64,000 bases of DNA from Littorina saxatilis (GCF_037325665.1 NC_090248.1:13453333-13517332); one strand, 5' to 3'. Positions 21,860-34,004 are shown, numbered from the stretch's first letter. Translations and numbers: made by a program. The notes: generated by a model from the letters alone, not told the origin.

Positions 21860-22755
21860 AGCTGTCTGTCTTTAAAAAAAAAAAAAAATAGACATCAAAG
21901 AAGCTGCAGCACCAGCCAAGTGTTGACTGTTTTCTTTATGCGTAACCTGGTCCTGGCAGTAGCTGTTGTCCATCTGTAAACAAGCAAGATCATTATTATA
22001 ATATATTGATGGTGTATTTGTTTTACCCAAAAGACGATTAAAATAACATTTAATTTTTGTTTTAGTTATGTGGCATACATGCAGTGGAACGATCATATCT
22101 TGTGATATCTTCCCTCTGAGAAAAAAACTACTATTCAAAATGTACTTTTACATACTTTTTTGTTAACTTAGGCTTTTGAAGATCCACATCCAATCCTGCC
22201 ACAATGTAGGCACAATCATAGGCTAAAATTGTCAGGGTTATTTACCATCGAACTGTCCTCAACATTCTATGCTGACACACACACATGCACACACACACTG
22301 GCACAGACACATAACTTGACTTCACTTAGGAAGGTTATGTGATGCTTAAATCATTTGTCTTGCCACTAGTTCATCACAAGTAACCACTGTGTTTATTGCT
22401 GGTATGTGCTTAAATGGAGGGATAGTCTTATCCCATGGTAAAACATTTTTTTTTTAAAAAGCCTGGCAGGTGATGTGAGATGTGAGCCAAACTGTGTTCA
22501 CGAAAAGCAGCCGGCCTTTAATAACACAAAGCTGCCTCTGTACACAATTCTGCTTTTACACATGCTATCCCTTAACTTGGATTCATACCAAAAATCAAGC
22601 CTGGTTTCATAGGAAACAGTCAGAATGTTGATTCAGCATTTAGAATGATAATCTTATTTCATGTACACGCCTTGGCAAATCTGACAATTAAGTAAGCAGA
22701 AGTTTTCTTCACGGGACGGATTTGCTCATTTTATTATGTAGCAATGCACTTCACT
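21860..22755. repeat. AT-rich sequence with decayed dispersed repeat units
   Basis: Segments such as TTGAAGATCCACATCCAATC, GTGTTTATTGCTGGTATGTG and AACTTGGATTCATACCAAAA recur, diverged and in the same order, at 24130-24400, 26690-27250, 27740-27850 and 28480-28740. This is an old, unnamed repeat with a unit of a few hundred bases. No gene is seen. Confidence 0.5.
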
Positions 22756-22756
22756 T

Positions 22757-23738
22757 GGTCACATACACCCCCCCCCCCCCCTCTGTGCACAGTGATAGTT
22801 TTAAACAAGGAATTCTGTAAACACAGGGGTGGTCAAATACACCCCCCCCTTCCCTCTGTGCACAGTGATAGTTTTAAACAAGGAATTCTGTAAACACAGG
22901 GGTGGTCAAATACACCCCCCCCCTTCCCTCTGTGCACAGTGATTGTTTTAAACAAGGAATTCTGTAAACACAGGGGTGGTCAAATACACCCCACCCCCCC
23001 CCCCCTTCCCTCTGTGCACAGTGATAGTTTTAAACAAGGAATTCTGTAAACACAGGGGGGGGGTCAAATACACCCCCCCTTCCCTCTGTGCACAGTGATA
23101 GTTTCAAACAAGGAATTCTGTAAACACAGGGGTGGTCAAATACACCCCCCCCCCTTCCCTCTGTGCACAGTGATAGTTTTAAACAAGGAATTCTGTAAAC
23201 ACAGGGGTGGTCAAATACACCCCCCCCCCCCCCTTTCCCTCTGTGCACAGTGATAGTTTTAAACAAGGAATTCTGTAAACACAGGGGTGGTCAAATACAC
23301 CCCCCCCCCCTTCCCTCTGTGCACAGTGATAGTTTTAAACAAGGAATTCTGCTGTAAACACAGGGGTGGTCAAATCCACCCCCCCCCCCCTTCTCTCTGT
23401 GCACAGTGATAGTTTTAAACAAGGAATTCTGTAAACACAGGGGTGGTCAAATACACCCCCCCCCCTTCCCTCTGTGCACAGTGATAGTTTTAAACAAGGA
23501 ATTCTGTAAACACAGGGGTGGTCAAATACACCCCCCCTTCCCTCTGTGCACAGTGATAGTTTTAAACAAGGAATTCTGTAAACACAGGGGTGGTCAAATA
23601 CACCCCCCCCCCCCCTTCCCTCTGTGCATAGTGATAGTTTTAAACAAGGAATTCTGTAAACGCAGGGGTGGTCAAATACACCCCCCCCCCCTTCCCTCTG
23701 TGCACAGTGATAGTTTTAAACAAGGAATTCTGTAAACA
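22757..23738. repeat. Minisatellite, ~13 units of 72-81 bp
   Basis: Each unit carries GTGCACAGTGATAGTTTTAA, CAAGGAATTCTGTAAACACA and GGGGTGGTCAAATACACC, followed by a C-run of variable length (about 7-16). Units start near 22784, 22858, 22932, 23014, 23088, 23162, 23239, 23318, 23399, 23476, 23548, 23622 and 23700. Nearly all differences lie in the C-run. Frames read across it are artefacts. Confidence 0.9.
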
Positions 23739-24107
23739 CAGGGGTGGGACTCTCTTGTGATGAAAAAGGAGGAAATCCCTTTTTTTCCAGGGGGTTCGGG
23801 GGCATGTTACCCCAAATTTTGGTTAAATGGTACATTAAAATCTGTGCAATCTGACAAAAAAGACATTCTCCACACTCCCCAACCTCCCCCCCCCCCCCCC
23901 TCAAAATTACTATTAGTTATCAGGAGTTTTCAGTCAGCACAATTTAACTCTCAAGCCTCCAGTGTTCTGTTTCATCTCCACGTCACTCCAAATCATTCAG
24001 TCAACAAGTCATAGATATTGTAATGAAATGTGACGCGGAAAAATAGATTACTCCAGCAGAATTCGTAAGTTGTGTCCGCGGAAATCCGCGGAAAAGTCCC
24101 ACCCCTG
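23739..24107. mobile_element. hAT-like TIR element (369 bp)
   Basis: A perfect 13-bp TIR: CAGGGGTGGGACT at the left, AGTCCCACCCCTG at the right. Inside are CCAGGGGGTTCGGGGGCATG near the left and TCCGCGGAAATCCGCGG near the right. The flanks (TGTAAACA and AAACAGCA) do not show a clean 8-bp duplication. The left end coincides with the CAGGGGTGG of the minisatellite unit. Confidence 0.65.
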
Positions 24108-24437
24108 AAACAGCACTGCATGGTGCCTTTTCCAGAAATAAATTCATCAAAAAATGTCAACTCACAACAGCAAGAGTCAGTGTGTCGATTGTTCATATGT
24201 GACAAAGTTGAGGGATGAGCTTATCCTATCTTAAAGCCTGGCCAGAACTGAGACGGTGACGAGAAGTAGTGTGCCTATAATGACACAATGCTTTCTTCGT
24301 AACCAATTAGATTCAACATCTCAGATCTGGTCAGGCCTATACAAATGCCATCTCTCAACTTGGTCCATACAAAAATCATGAACCTGGCTTAATTCTGTAC
24401 AGAGTGGGAATTTGTTTTTCTCTTTTTCGAAATCCAA

Positions 24438-25116
24438 AATAAGCAAAATCAGGTCTTAAAATCAATCAATCAATATGAGGTTTATATCGCGCGTATTCCG
24501 TGGGTACAGTTCTAAGAGCAGGGATTTATTTTATCTTTTTATTTTATGCAATTTATATCGTGCACATATTCAAGGCGCAGGGATTTATTTATGCCGTGTG
24601 AGATGGATTTTTTTTTACACAATACATCACGCATTCACATCGGCCAGAAGATCGCAGCCATTTCAGCGCATATCCTACTTTTCACGGCCTATTATTCCAA
24701 GTCACACGGGTATTTTGGTGGACATTTTTATCTATGCCTATACAATTTTGCCAGGAAAGACCCTTTTGTCAATCGTGAGATCTTTAACGTGCACACCCCA
24801 ATGTAGTGTACATGAAGGGACCTCGGTTTTTCGTCTCATCCGAAAGACTAGCACTTGAACCCACCACCTAGGTTAGGGAAGGTGGGAGAAAATTGCTAAC
24901 GCCCTGACCCAGGGTCGAACTCGCAACCTCTCGCTTCCGAGCGCAATTGCGTTACCACTCGGCCACCCAGTCCAAGTCCAAATGGAGCAAGTCTTAAAAT
25001 GGGAGTGAATTTACAGATGTTATGAACAAGAAGTCTGCGAAAACAGGGTCATTAATAGGAAGGAGTCTTAGATTGGGGTGTCTTAAAAGGGGCAGGGGTG
25101 GAGGCCACTGTAATGA
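24438..25116. mobile_element. pogo/Tigger-like MITE split by a SINE
   Basis: AAAATCAGGTCTTAAAAT (to about 24463) resumes after the SINE as GCAAGTCTTAAAATGGGAG, then ACAGGGTCATTAATAGGAAG, and ends GGAGGCCACTGTA at about 25116. This is the same family as 16520-16731. The interruption is the family B SINE at 24475-24974. Confidence 0.55.
24475..24974 (-). mobile_element. tRNA-headed SINE (family B), minus orientation
   Basis: It has the same structure as 1246-1721. On the minus strand it starts GGCCGAGTGGTAACGCAATT with TTGCGAGTTCGACCCTGGGT as box B. The far end carries ATATAAACCTCATATTGATT. It is inserted in an older pogo-like element. Confidence 0.75.
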
Positions 25117-25466
25117 CCATGAAATAATCAAAATAATACTATCAGTCATCTTATTCTCTACCAAATTTCTAGAGGTCAAGACAATGATACAGATTATTTA
25201 CTTGTGTCACTGTTAGTGTCATTCTATGAATAACAGACCGATAGAAAGAGAGCTCTGTGTCTTGTACCTGGGTTCGTGCTCAGTTGCTTGAAAATTGACT
25301 TGTCAGAGGTTCTTCTTCAGCCTTACACCAGCCTACAGCGGTAGCTTCTACTTCACCAAACTTTGTTCTGAAACAAAACAAATAAAACACATCTTCAGGG
25401 TCAAGCATATGTATCAAATCATGATCACACAATTAAACCTTCTTCTTTGGTCAGTACTATTGAAGA

Positions 25467-25748
25467 TTTGTTAATTGTTTCTTGTTCACAAAAGCACTAA
25501 TCAAAAAATTGCTCCAGGGGCTTGCAACGCAGTACAATATATTACCTTACTGGGAGAATGCAAGTTTCCAGTACAAAGGACTTAACATTTCTTACATACT
25601 GCTTGACTAAAATCTTTACAAACATTGACTATATTCTATACAAGAAACACTTAACAAGGGTAAAAGGAGAAACAGAATCCGTTAGTCGCCTCTTACGACA
25701 TGCTGGGGGGCATCGGGTAAATTCTTCCCCCTAACCCGCGGGGGGTTG
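25467..25748 (-). mobile_element. Retroposon family D, minus orientation, partial
   Basis: TTAATTGTTTCTTGTTCACA to TCTTCCCCCTAACCCGCGGG match the inverse of 36705-36971 almost base for base. The 3' portion (GTGGCTCTATCCCATCTCCC onward) is absent here. The internal 70-codon frame is not conserved in the other copy. Confidence 0.7.
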
Positions 25749-26689
25749 TACAAGATAATGAAATAGAGTGAATTTTGAAGTGCATTCATAATTAAAGCCC
25801 AATCATGTGGTTTAACCTACCTAGTCTTGAAAAGCCTGTCCGAGGAAACAGATCAAGCACCCTTCCGCAGACCTTCCTGACGGAAGAGTCTTGGTTGTAA
25901 CCGCTCACTTTCTAAAGTAGTCCATAAGCAGTTCCATGTGCCTATGTTATCACTGTAACCAGCTCCTTTGTGTACCTGTGATCTGGATGAGCTGCAACAC
26001 ATAAAACTTTCATATGAACACTATGTCAAGTATACCAGTTAGCATCCATCAAACACTGACTGACTGAGGAGCATCACAAGATCTGTTCTAAGGAGGTAAC
26101 AACTATTGTCACAAAGTGTTTATGATACAGCTGCAGGCACATGGCACTGAGTGGTCAATTGGTGAGGGGGGGGGGGGGGCAGAAGTTCTGCTCAGTCTTG
26201 TCTGCTGATACTACACTTTGTGGTGGTGTAAGGCAGGGAATCACACCCCAACCACTGGCCCCGCCCACCTGGTGTCGAGTGCCTGTGGATACATCAGTCC
26301 CAGTCATGGCTGGCCCCCGGTTGACAACTGCCATGTACGTCATGTACGGGTACATTTACTTTGCAGTACAGATTAGTTTTCAATAGCAATGACATCATGG
26401 ACGCACACCTGCCCAACGCAGACAAGGACAGCAAAATCAGGGACCAAACGTGATAAAGAGTAACTAATCGTCACAAACATCAAAATGCTTTGCATTTCTT
26501 GACCAGATAACAATCATTTCTGGGCAATTGAAGATTATTATTCCACCTACAGGCTATCACCCCCATGGCTGTTACTTGTAACACATTTCATTTCTTAAAA
26601 TATGTTTTGTAAAGTAATACTGTAGTTAATAGATTTCTCTGAAAGGCACATTCCTTCTCATGAAAACAATTTGGCTCACCGTCTAAGAT

Positions 26690-28750
26690 CTGGTCAGGCT
26701 TTAAAATGGGATAAGACATGATCTCTTAACTTGTTCACATACCCACAATGAACGGTCTGGTTGCTCTCTGCGCCAAGTGCGATTGTGTTATGAATAAATG
26801 CTGTAAAAGCTACAACTGTACTAGCTCATTTAAAAAAAAAATCACAAAATGTCATTTCACCACAGCAAGCAAACAGTGTGTTTATTTCTGGTATAGAACA
26901 GACACACACATACACACACACACACACACACACATACACCAAAGCAACACAAAAGCCCAAAACATGCCTACCATCTAAATGAGGAATCCAGTTCCAACTG
27001 TCTTCTGCCAATATAACACTGCCAGAGACACCATGGTGTAGAAAGTCAGTTTAAAGAGAGACTACCTGAAAGAAAAATGATACAATAATAATAAAACACC
27101 CAGTGCAATAGACATACTTGCTCGTTAAAGGCTTACTTTACCATGTAAAAACATTTTGCTTCACAGTCTCAGATCTTGTCAGGCTTTTACTTGGGATAAG
27201 ATCATCCCTCTACTTGGACGAATAGCAACATAGATCAGCTTGAATGCTCTCTGTGCAGAGTGGTTTTTGTTTGTTTGTTAAAGAATTAGTTTTGTTAACA
27301 ACACTGGTACCTTTTTGTGAAAATATTTCATCACACATTTTAACTCACCACAGCAAGCAGTCACTGAATATATAATTTTTTGTATGTGGCCAAGATGAGG
27401 GATTCCATGTTAAAGCATAGCCACATTATACTGTAGTGACAAGGCAAGTGGGCCTTTAAATTGTAAACTGATATATTGTGCATTTTGACTTCTTCATAAA
27501 TTATAACCCTGATGCAGGCAGTCATCAGTACATGTAGTGGTTTAGTCCCTTGAATGAGAAAAGAATGACTTTGCAAGAAAGAAACTTGGAGTCAAAGTCA
27601 AAATACCCTTTAAATTAAAAACTATAGATTCCACAGGGTTTGAAGTTAGAAAGCTCTGAAAATAACTCTGCTATTTGAAATTGACTAATAGTATTAACTT
27701 ATACCGCCATACATGATACACATGTACAGACAAATGAACTAAGGCTTGTGAAGATCCATAATCCTGCTACACAAAGACACAATCATTCAGAGGTTGAAAT
27801 TGCCAGGGTCATTTTCCATCCCCATGTAGCCTGGATTTAATTACTGGCATGTTTTTCAGTTAAAGAGATGTGTCACTCAGAATGACAGGAGATGGTTCAC
27901 TCAATGCAGAGCATAATATAACATTGATTTCTTCATGCCATCTGATTTGCAGTTGAATTCACAGGGCGAGAAAAATTCTAGACTGTCCTCAACATTCTAT
28001 GCTGACTGTAAATTGTAATTATATAATACATCCACCCTAGCTAACTGGTACACTAATCACTTGCTCTGGCTTACTTCTTTTTCCAACATAATAAATCTGT
28101 TATTTGTACTTTAGCCTTTTGTGGTAAAATATTCTCATTACCACCAGTTGCACTCACAAGCTATTGCACTAGTGTATTTTGGAAATGATCAAAGGACTTA
28201 CTTGTGTTCTACAACAGCACCATGTCAGTGTTGCGGGAAGAATGAGGCAGGGCTTGGTAATAACTGAGACCTGCAAGTAAACAGAACATATTTAGAATCC
28301 CAGCATGTGTTATAATTTGTGTATATTTATATTATAAGGTCTTACATTGCAATAACAAACACACACACACACACATGCACACACTCATTCAATGTGCTCT
28401 ATGTGCTAAGAATAAGAGTGATTGTTTAATGAATTAACGCTGAAGAAGCTACTAGTTGCTTAAACACATTCATAGCAAAATGTCACTTGATCACCACATC
28501 AAGCACACTGTATCTTCATTTCTGGTTGTATACATTGTATGCAAGTGGAGGGATGATCTTATTCCATGTAAAATCCTAGCTCAGCTGATCTCTCTCAACT
28601 TGGATTCATACCAAAAATCAGGAGCCTGGGTGTTTCTGTTCAGTGGGCATTTCCCTATTTGTTTTATTTGAATGCATTTCTTAAAAAGAACACTTCCTCT
28701 GCATAGCCGTCAGGATGTTGGTTCCACCTTTAGGAATGTGTCTTAGTGGA
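26690..28750. repeat. Decayed copies of the dispersed unit near 22 kb
   Basis: Recognisable pieces: CAGGCTTTAAAATGGGATAA (26695), CACCACAGCAAGCAAACAGTG (26858; first 20 bases meant), GATCTTGTCAGGCTTTTACT (27172), TTGTGAAGATCCATAATCCT (27747) and CAACTTGGATTCATACCAAA (28597). They lie in the introns of the minus-strand transcript. The copies are much diverged. Confidence 0.45.
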
Positions 28751-29475
28751 CGGACAATCTTATTCCATGTACATGTTCCATTCCTTCGTGCATTATGTGA
28801 TTCTACTGTATTTTAGTCATAAACAATGACCTTCATTCTAATAAGAAGAGACTATTACCTTTCACCTCGGACGTGTCAACTCATATTTTGCCGCTGAGTC
28901 GGTGGACAGTTGCTGGAAACCGAGTCCGTCGTCACACTTCGGGCTTTGGCAACTAAGTTCACTTTGCGGGTCTTTCCCCTTGTAACACCATACTTGTTCG
29001 ATCACAGTTTCTTTGTTCATCGGCCGAAGCAGGCCCCTCCTTCGCTCCCGTCTCGGCCACAGTTTCCTCAGTGCAGTCGCTGAGTCGGGCATGAGAGCCC
29101 GCCCTTGAACGCACTCTCCCCTGTACCGCATAGTTTTAAACCTCCCCACCTTTTTAATCTCCCTGTTTGCCGGAGCTAACCACTATCGGTAACAGTGACT
29201 CAACCGCAGGACTCTGAGACGTTCGCAAGAACCCAGTCCTCTTCGGAAGAAGATGATGATCAAAGATGCATTGCCGACGCCGGCCATGTTGAATTAGTGA
29301 AAACCGAAACGTGGAAGCGAAACTAACTTATCTTCGGGAATCAATTAGGAAAACTATATGTGTAGTAGGTAGAAAAATGGCATTTAATGAGACAGATAAA
29401 ACTCGGATCAAATGAGAAAGAAAGAACTATCCAAACTTGCAAGCACAGCCGCGGTAGTCCTAAGTACGTACTGAA

Positions 29476-29634
29476 GTTCCCGATCCATGTTTTAGTCTAA
29501 CCAGCGCTGTCTCTAGTCTATAGATGCGCAACAGGATAAGAGATACCCTGAGGTTATAAGTGATACTCCCACATACGTTGCACAAGCATAGTTTAACGTT
29601 ACCTTATGTACGGTCCAACCGGTGTGCAATGGGT

Positions 29635-29684
<50 letters not shown>

Positions 29685-29700
29685 TCTCTCTCTCAAATAT
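29476..29700. repeat. (CT)n tract with flanking repeat end
   Basis: GATACCCTGAGGTTATAAGT, TACCTTATGTACGGTCCAAC and CGGTGTGCAATGGGTG precede a (CT)n tract at 29637-29695. It is a looser version of the repeat end at 14395-14560. From 29700 to 30430 I see no gene; a G-run occurs at 29869-29880. Confidence 0.4.
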
Positions 29701-30429
29701 GATTTTGAAGCGCATTACATAAAGTCGGTATCCGTGATATCTAAAGTGTTTCGCTATGTTTTCGTCCTGATCTTTAGGATCCGGAGGATTATTTTCTGTT
29801 GATGATCTAAGGTAACAGAATTGTTCTTGCATTTTGAGGGAATTTGACAGGTATCGGGGTGTGTGGGGGTGGGGGGGGGGATTTGGTGTGGGGTAAATTA
29901 TCAAAAGGCTTGCACCCTAACACAGCTGACTTGTAATCTAGCCTGAACTACGAAAGCAGCCACACGCATACTCATAGAGGCACGCATGTTTGTGTGACGG
30001 TTTGCACGAATAAACATTGAAAATTAGTTTTGAGTTTTGATAAAAACAAACGACATTTCCTTTTAGCACACAGGTGCTCAGCAAATGTGTATTGAAACTC
30101 GTTCAATTATCCCAAAATGTCATAACGTTTGGCAATATAATTATTTAACAACAACAAAAAGACTACCGGATTCCGTACATAAAAAAGTCAGGGGCTGTAA
30201 CAACAATTCACGGCATTGGACTGTGGGAGGTCGTACACAGCTAACACTGCGACGCGTAACCAAAATCTACGGACACACTTTTTATCAGTTGATGATACGA
30301 ACACACTTGCATATTGGGGCACTACTAATTGTGTATTTCAGTTATAATGCATCACGTTACCTCAAACTTCGTCTCAAGTTGGAAATGTCCCCCTTGTCCA
30401 AAACCCCGCTCCTACCATCCACAACAGGG

Positions 30430-30770
30430 AGGACATTTCCAACTGGAGACAGAGTTTCATGAAGATCTGTCCAGTAGGTGTCTCTGAATCGCACTACAAT
30501 CACACAAACACACAGACAAGCACACAGACACACGCACATACACACGACACACATGGGTGAATCAGTTACTTTGTAAAAGGGGTGTACTTTGAATTCAAAA
30601 GTCTAAATTGAGGACGCGAAGCGACTTAGGCTAATCATAAGAATTCGCCCCCCCCCCCCCCCCCCTCCCCGAAAAAATAATCTGTCGTGAGATACATTAC
30701 ACATTTTGTGCACAGGTTCCTGTTAGCAATGTGTACACAGGTTGGGGTTTATAGTATCGGTCCTCCCCCC
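30430..30770 (+). mobile_element. Family F element, third copy
   Basis: AGTTTCATGAAGATCTGTCC and CTGAATCGCACTAC precede an impure (AC)n tract (30500-30550), TTGTAAAAGGGGTGTACTTT, a C-run (30648-30665) and ATTACACATTTTGTGCACAG. The order is the same as at 13262-13560, so it is one element type with a fixed module order. Confidence 0.6.
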
Positions 30771-32387
30771 CTTCTCAATTTCCCCCTGTCCGCAAACAGG
30801 CATCCTCTGCCTCGGGGTCGCATGGACCCATATCTTCATAGATCAATTGGATATTGTTAAAAAGGTGTTTGGGGAAAGCTCCTTTGAACGGAATCGAGGT
30901 AATAATTCATTTCAAAACCAGGTGTTTTTTGTGGCTAAGTGTCTGTTCTACACGAACATTCTATAACTTGTTAATCTGTGTCCGAATAATGAACTGTTAA
31001 CAAAGTTACTCGTATGAAGGAACTATGAAGCCAAACGCACCAAATGGACACATATTAACCGTGACACACATACACACACACACACGGCGAACACATAAAC
31101 AAACAGACAAACAAAGCTTCGCAATGCCGTAATGGACACCCACTCTCACTTAGTAGATTCCTTTCTTAACCTATTTATCTGTCACTATTTCTCAAAACTT
31201 CGCTTTCTCGCACTCAAGACGACATGCACAGACACAAAGACACACGGGCACACACACGCCCGCCCGCCGGCACGCACTCACACAACAAACAACACACACA
31301 CACACACACACACACATGAGGAAGGGATAATCACACATAGTGCGCCAGTGAGGTTAGAATGGTGAGGTGGGGTCTGAGGCTGGTAAGGGATTTGGGGGTA
31401 GGACCGACGAGAGGGCACGGATTCGGCGGTTCGCCGTGTCGAGTCAACTTCATATAGATCTGTGTAGGTGATTAACAGCCCCAGCCGATCTGGATCTGTT
31501 CAAGTCAAAAGTAAAGTCAAGGATACGAAGAAGTTTACCGAAAAACATCGATCCCAAGGACTCATGTTGTAACTTTTCAAAGCAGTTACATTCAATCAAA
31601 GCTCTATCCACATTAAACCGAACGGGAATCGTCGAAGATCCACGCAACTTCACTGCAATGTCGAAAACGAACTCATAATGTCACCGCAGATCTATAGTTG
31701 GTTTTGGTTTTGTGTCGCAGCAAAGAAACGAAGCAAATCTCCGGCTTTTATTTCACACTAAAAAAACGTTCATTTAGCGGGTTATTAAAATATATTTCTT
31801 TGAGGTTGCAAGGCAATGGCATCGCTGAGATGTACTCCTTCGAACACACGACACAGGTTAGAAATTGACTTCATTTGGGCGCTTTTTACGGCCAAAACAG
31901 AGTGAGCTTTTTGACGGGTTTATGGAAAAATCACTTCGGGGGCAGGTCTAAAATCCTGTGTACAGTGCCAAATCATACTTCATTCAAAAGAGCAAAGTAT
32001 GTTCTTTATTCTAACATATGGGCTAGGGTAAGTCATAGATATAAGTATCTGTCTATTATATCTGTAGGCAAGTGTATTCCATTCCTTCGATAGTCTTGTC
32101 ATCTACACTTGCGTGAAAAATGCAATTTTGAGTCTGTTTTGCATAAAAGACCTGCGAGATTTGTAGAAGTCAAAACAACAACTTACAGTCCAGCCTCTCA
32201 AATTTCGTTCCATGCAATTTGTTTGTCTGTACGTATAGACTGAGGGGTGCCCCGAAATGATTTGTAATCACAACATTCACAGACTTCAAATACGCCATTG
32301 AAAACTCGTCCACGTGCGTTTTAGATATATACTTGGGTGACTAAAACTGTCGTACCTACCAAAGGCCGCTTCGCGTAAGAAAATGAC
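30771..32387. other. No convincing gene; short AC tracts
   Basis: Contains (AC)n at 31069-31085 and 31290-31316. The rest is unique-looking. Short open frames at 31450-31653 (minus) and 31875-32093 (plus) have no splice or domain support. Confidence 0.4.
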
Positions 32388-32389
32388 TA

Positions 32390-32610
32390 CAGTAGTCCCT
32401 TCCATTTCCGGCCCTTTCGTGGGCGTGAACCTACCCGGAGCGGCCAGCTTTCCCATGACTAATGAGTTTTCCTTCTATAATTGACTCTTAATGGCCGTTA
32501 ACCTGTCTGACGCGGTCAACGGTCACTGATTTTTGCCCTAAGGTGCCCCTCTTACTCGACAGGAGCGGCCACTTAACGGCCACTTGTCACTTTCGCGGGC
32601 GAGCGCCTGT

Positions 32611-32642
<32 letters not shown>

Positions 32643-33097
32643 GTGTGCACAGACGGCACAGCACGAGCAGACGACATGAATACTTACGCATGCGCAAACT
32701 GTAAATACAGACATGCGCATACATGTACATTTACGGCAGTCACTTCCGGATCGATCACAGCTGATGTGAGTTTGAAACACTTGTTTATCTGACACTCAAA
32801 TACATATATAATAATCCAAACAACACACATAGAAACATACGAAACAATAGCTTAGCCAAGACGATCGAGTTAAACACGCAAATAATTAAGATGATCTAAG
32901 ATGTATAAACGAAAGCAAAACTAACAGAGACAATGAATCGGCGGCTCGTGGATGATCGCTTTCTTTTCTTCATGAAAACTTGATCGTGTTTTTTGGGTTT
33001 TTTTGGAGGAGGAGGGGGCCTGTAATGAACGGCCACCTGATATTTGCGGTCACCTTTGCAATGACTAATGGGTGACCGGATATGGCAGGTACTACTG
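32390..33097. mobile_element. pogo/Tigger-like element (708 bp) with TA duplication
   Basis: The left end CAGTAGTCCCTTCCATTTCC follows TA (32388-32389). The right end, read inward, is CAGTAGTACCTGCCATATCC, with TA at 33098-33099. TA target duplications and CAGT-type ends fit Tc1/mariner-pogo. The interior repeats GCGGCCACTTAACGGCCACT-like units and holds a (TG)n tract at 32612-32641. No transposase is visible. Confidence 0.65.
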
Positions 33098-33099
33098 TA

Positions 33100-33830
33100 C
33101 CAGAGTCGCAAGGCTCGGGATTTTTTTTTACAAGAAATTTATATTTCGTTGTTCTAGTCCGAATGAATATGAAGATATGGCGAGTTGAAAACGCCGATTC
33201 TTTCGCCAGAAACACGTCTGTTTCCATACCGGAAAGAAGGAATGGACTGAGCTACTAGAAGCACGGCGCCGTGCGTACAATCGATCGAATGATGTTATTC
33301 ACACAATACCATTTGGCGATCTCTAAAAAATCATTTAAAAACGAACTAGTTGACATGTAATGAAACTATTTACTGAAATCAAGAAGTATCTTAGTTCTAG
33401 CCGTGCATATGACACACCCTTTCGCGAAAGCACACTGAACCGTGCGTATACGCATTCGCACCCGCAAACCACCAACCCAGGCGGGTTATCCAGATCCAGA
33501 TCTAGATCCAGATCCAAGGGAAGTAACTCAGTGAGTATAAACATGAGCAAGAACCGCAACTCAAACACACTCGTAACACCTTAACAAGCGGTTAATTTTA
33601 AGCGTCCTCACGAACAACGCCTTGTGATCGTTCTCTGCGCGTTGTCTTCAACATCTAACGTACGTGTCCTCATCACGCTAACACGTGCGCGCTTGTTTGT
33701 CACGTTGTATGTGCGTGCGCGTGTGATCAAGGTCGTTAACACATATCCGTACAGTCATTCCTGTGTCCCCAGTAACCGTTTTAATTAGACCACCGTGCGG
33801 GTGTCATTGATGTCAAACATAAACCGCTGC
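33100..33830. other. Unique-looking sequence, no gene seen
   Basis: A small (AGATCC)n patch is at 33490-33515. CpG is common at 33600-33720. No splice-consistent block was found. Confidence 0.35.
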
Positions 33831-33834
33831 AAAG

Positions 33835-34004
33835 TCAGTTCGAGATCACAAATCTGTTCTTGAGGCAAGCGTTCGCCACGCGCTCCATACACAGGTTGAT
33901 GTCATTGTCAGTGTCTTCCAGTGTGCCAGACGCAGACCTCTTACTGGTGTAGGTGTTGGACTTTATTCCCCGTTCATATTCATTTGAATGATACTTGTGA
34001 TGTT
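33835..34004 (-). CDS. Possible terminal coding exon, unknown product
   Basis: On the minus strand, CTGCCTTGGTGCAG (acceptor-like) precedes a frame of about 56 codons that ends in TGA at 33835-33837. The residues include YHSNEYERGIKSNTYTSKR and GTLEDTDNDINLCMERVAN and end LKNRFVISN. The composition is balanced, unlike the repeat frames around it. No domain is recognised and no upstream exon was found, the next 77 bp being an (AC)n tract and then a SINE. It could be a final exon of a gene whose other exons lie beyond those repeats, or chance. Confidence 0.25.

Larger units (their letters stand above)
25269..29200 (-). ncRNA. Putative spliced long non-coding transcript, minus
   Basis: Read on the minus strand, the blocks are: a GC-rich first block ending at 28859 (AAAG before GTAATA); 28202-28270 (TTACTTGCAG / GTAAGT); 26972-27065 (TTTCTTTCAG / GTAGGC); 25821-25991 (GTGTTGCAG / GTAGGT); and 25269-25367 (GTTTTGTTTCAG / GTACAA). 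The first block has an 89-codon frame from an ATG at 29131 (MRYRGECVQGRALMPDSA...) ending with a stop just before the donor, so no frame continues. CpG-rich sequence at 28860-29300 suits a promoter region. It is probably non-coding; the small first-exon frame could be a short protein. Confidence 0.35.

Noticed and set aside
23030-23735. Repetitive protein of about 25-residue units
   Set aside because: It is a minisatellite whose C-run lengths vary, so the frame is not maintained between units.
22757-23738. CRISPR-like array
   Set aside because: Units are contiguous with no unique spacers, and the genome is clearly eukaryotic; it is a minisatellite.
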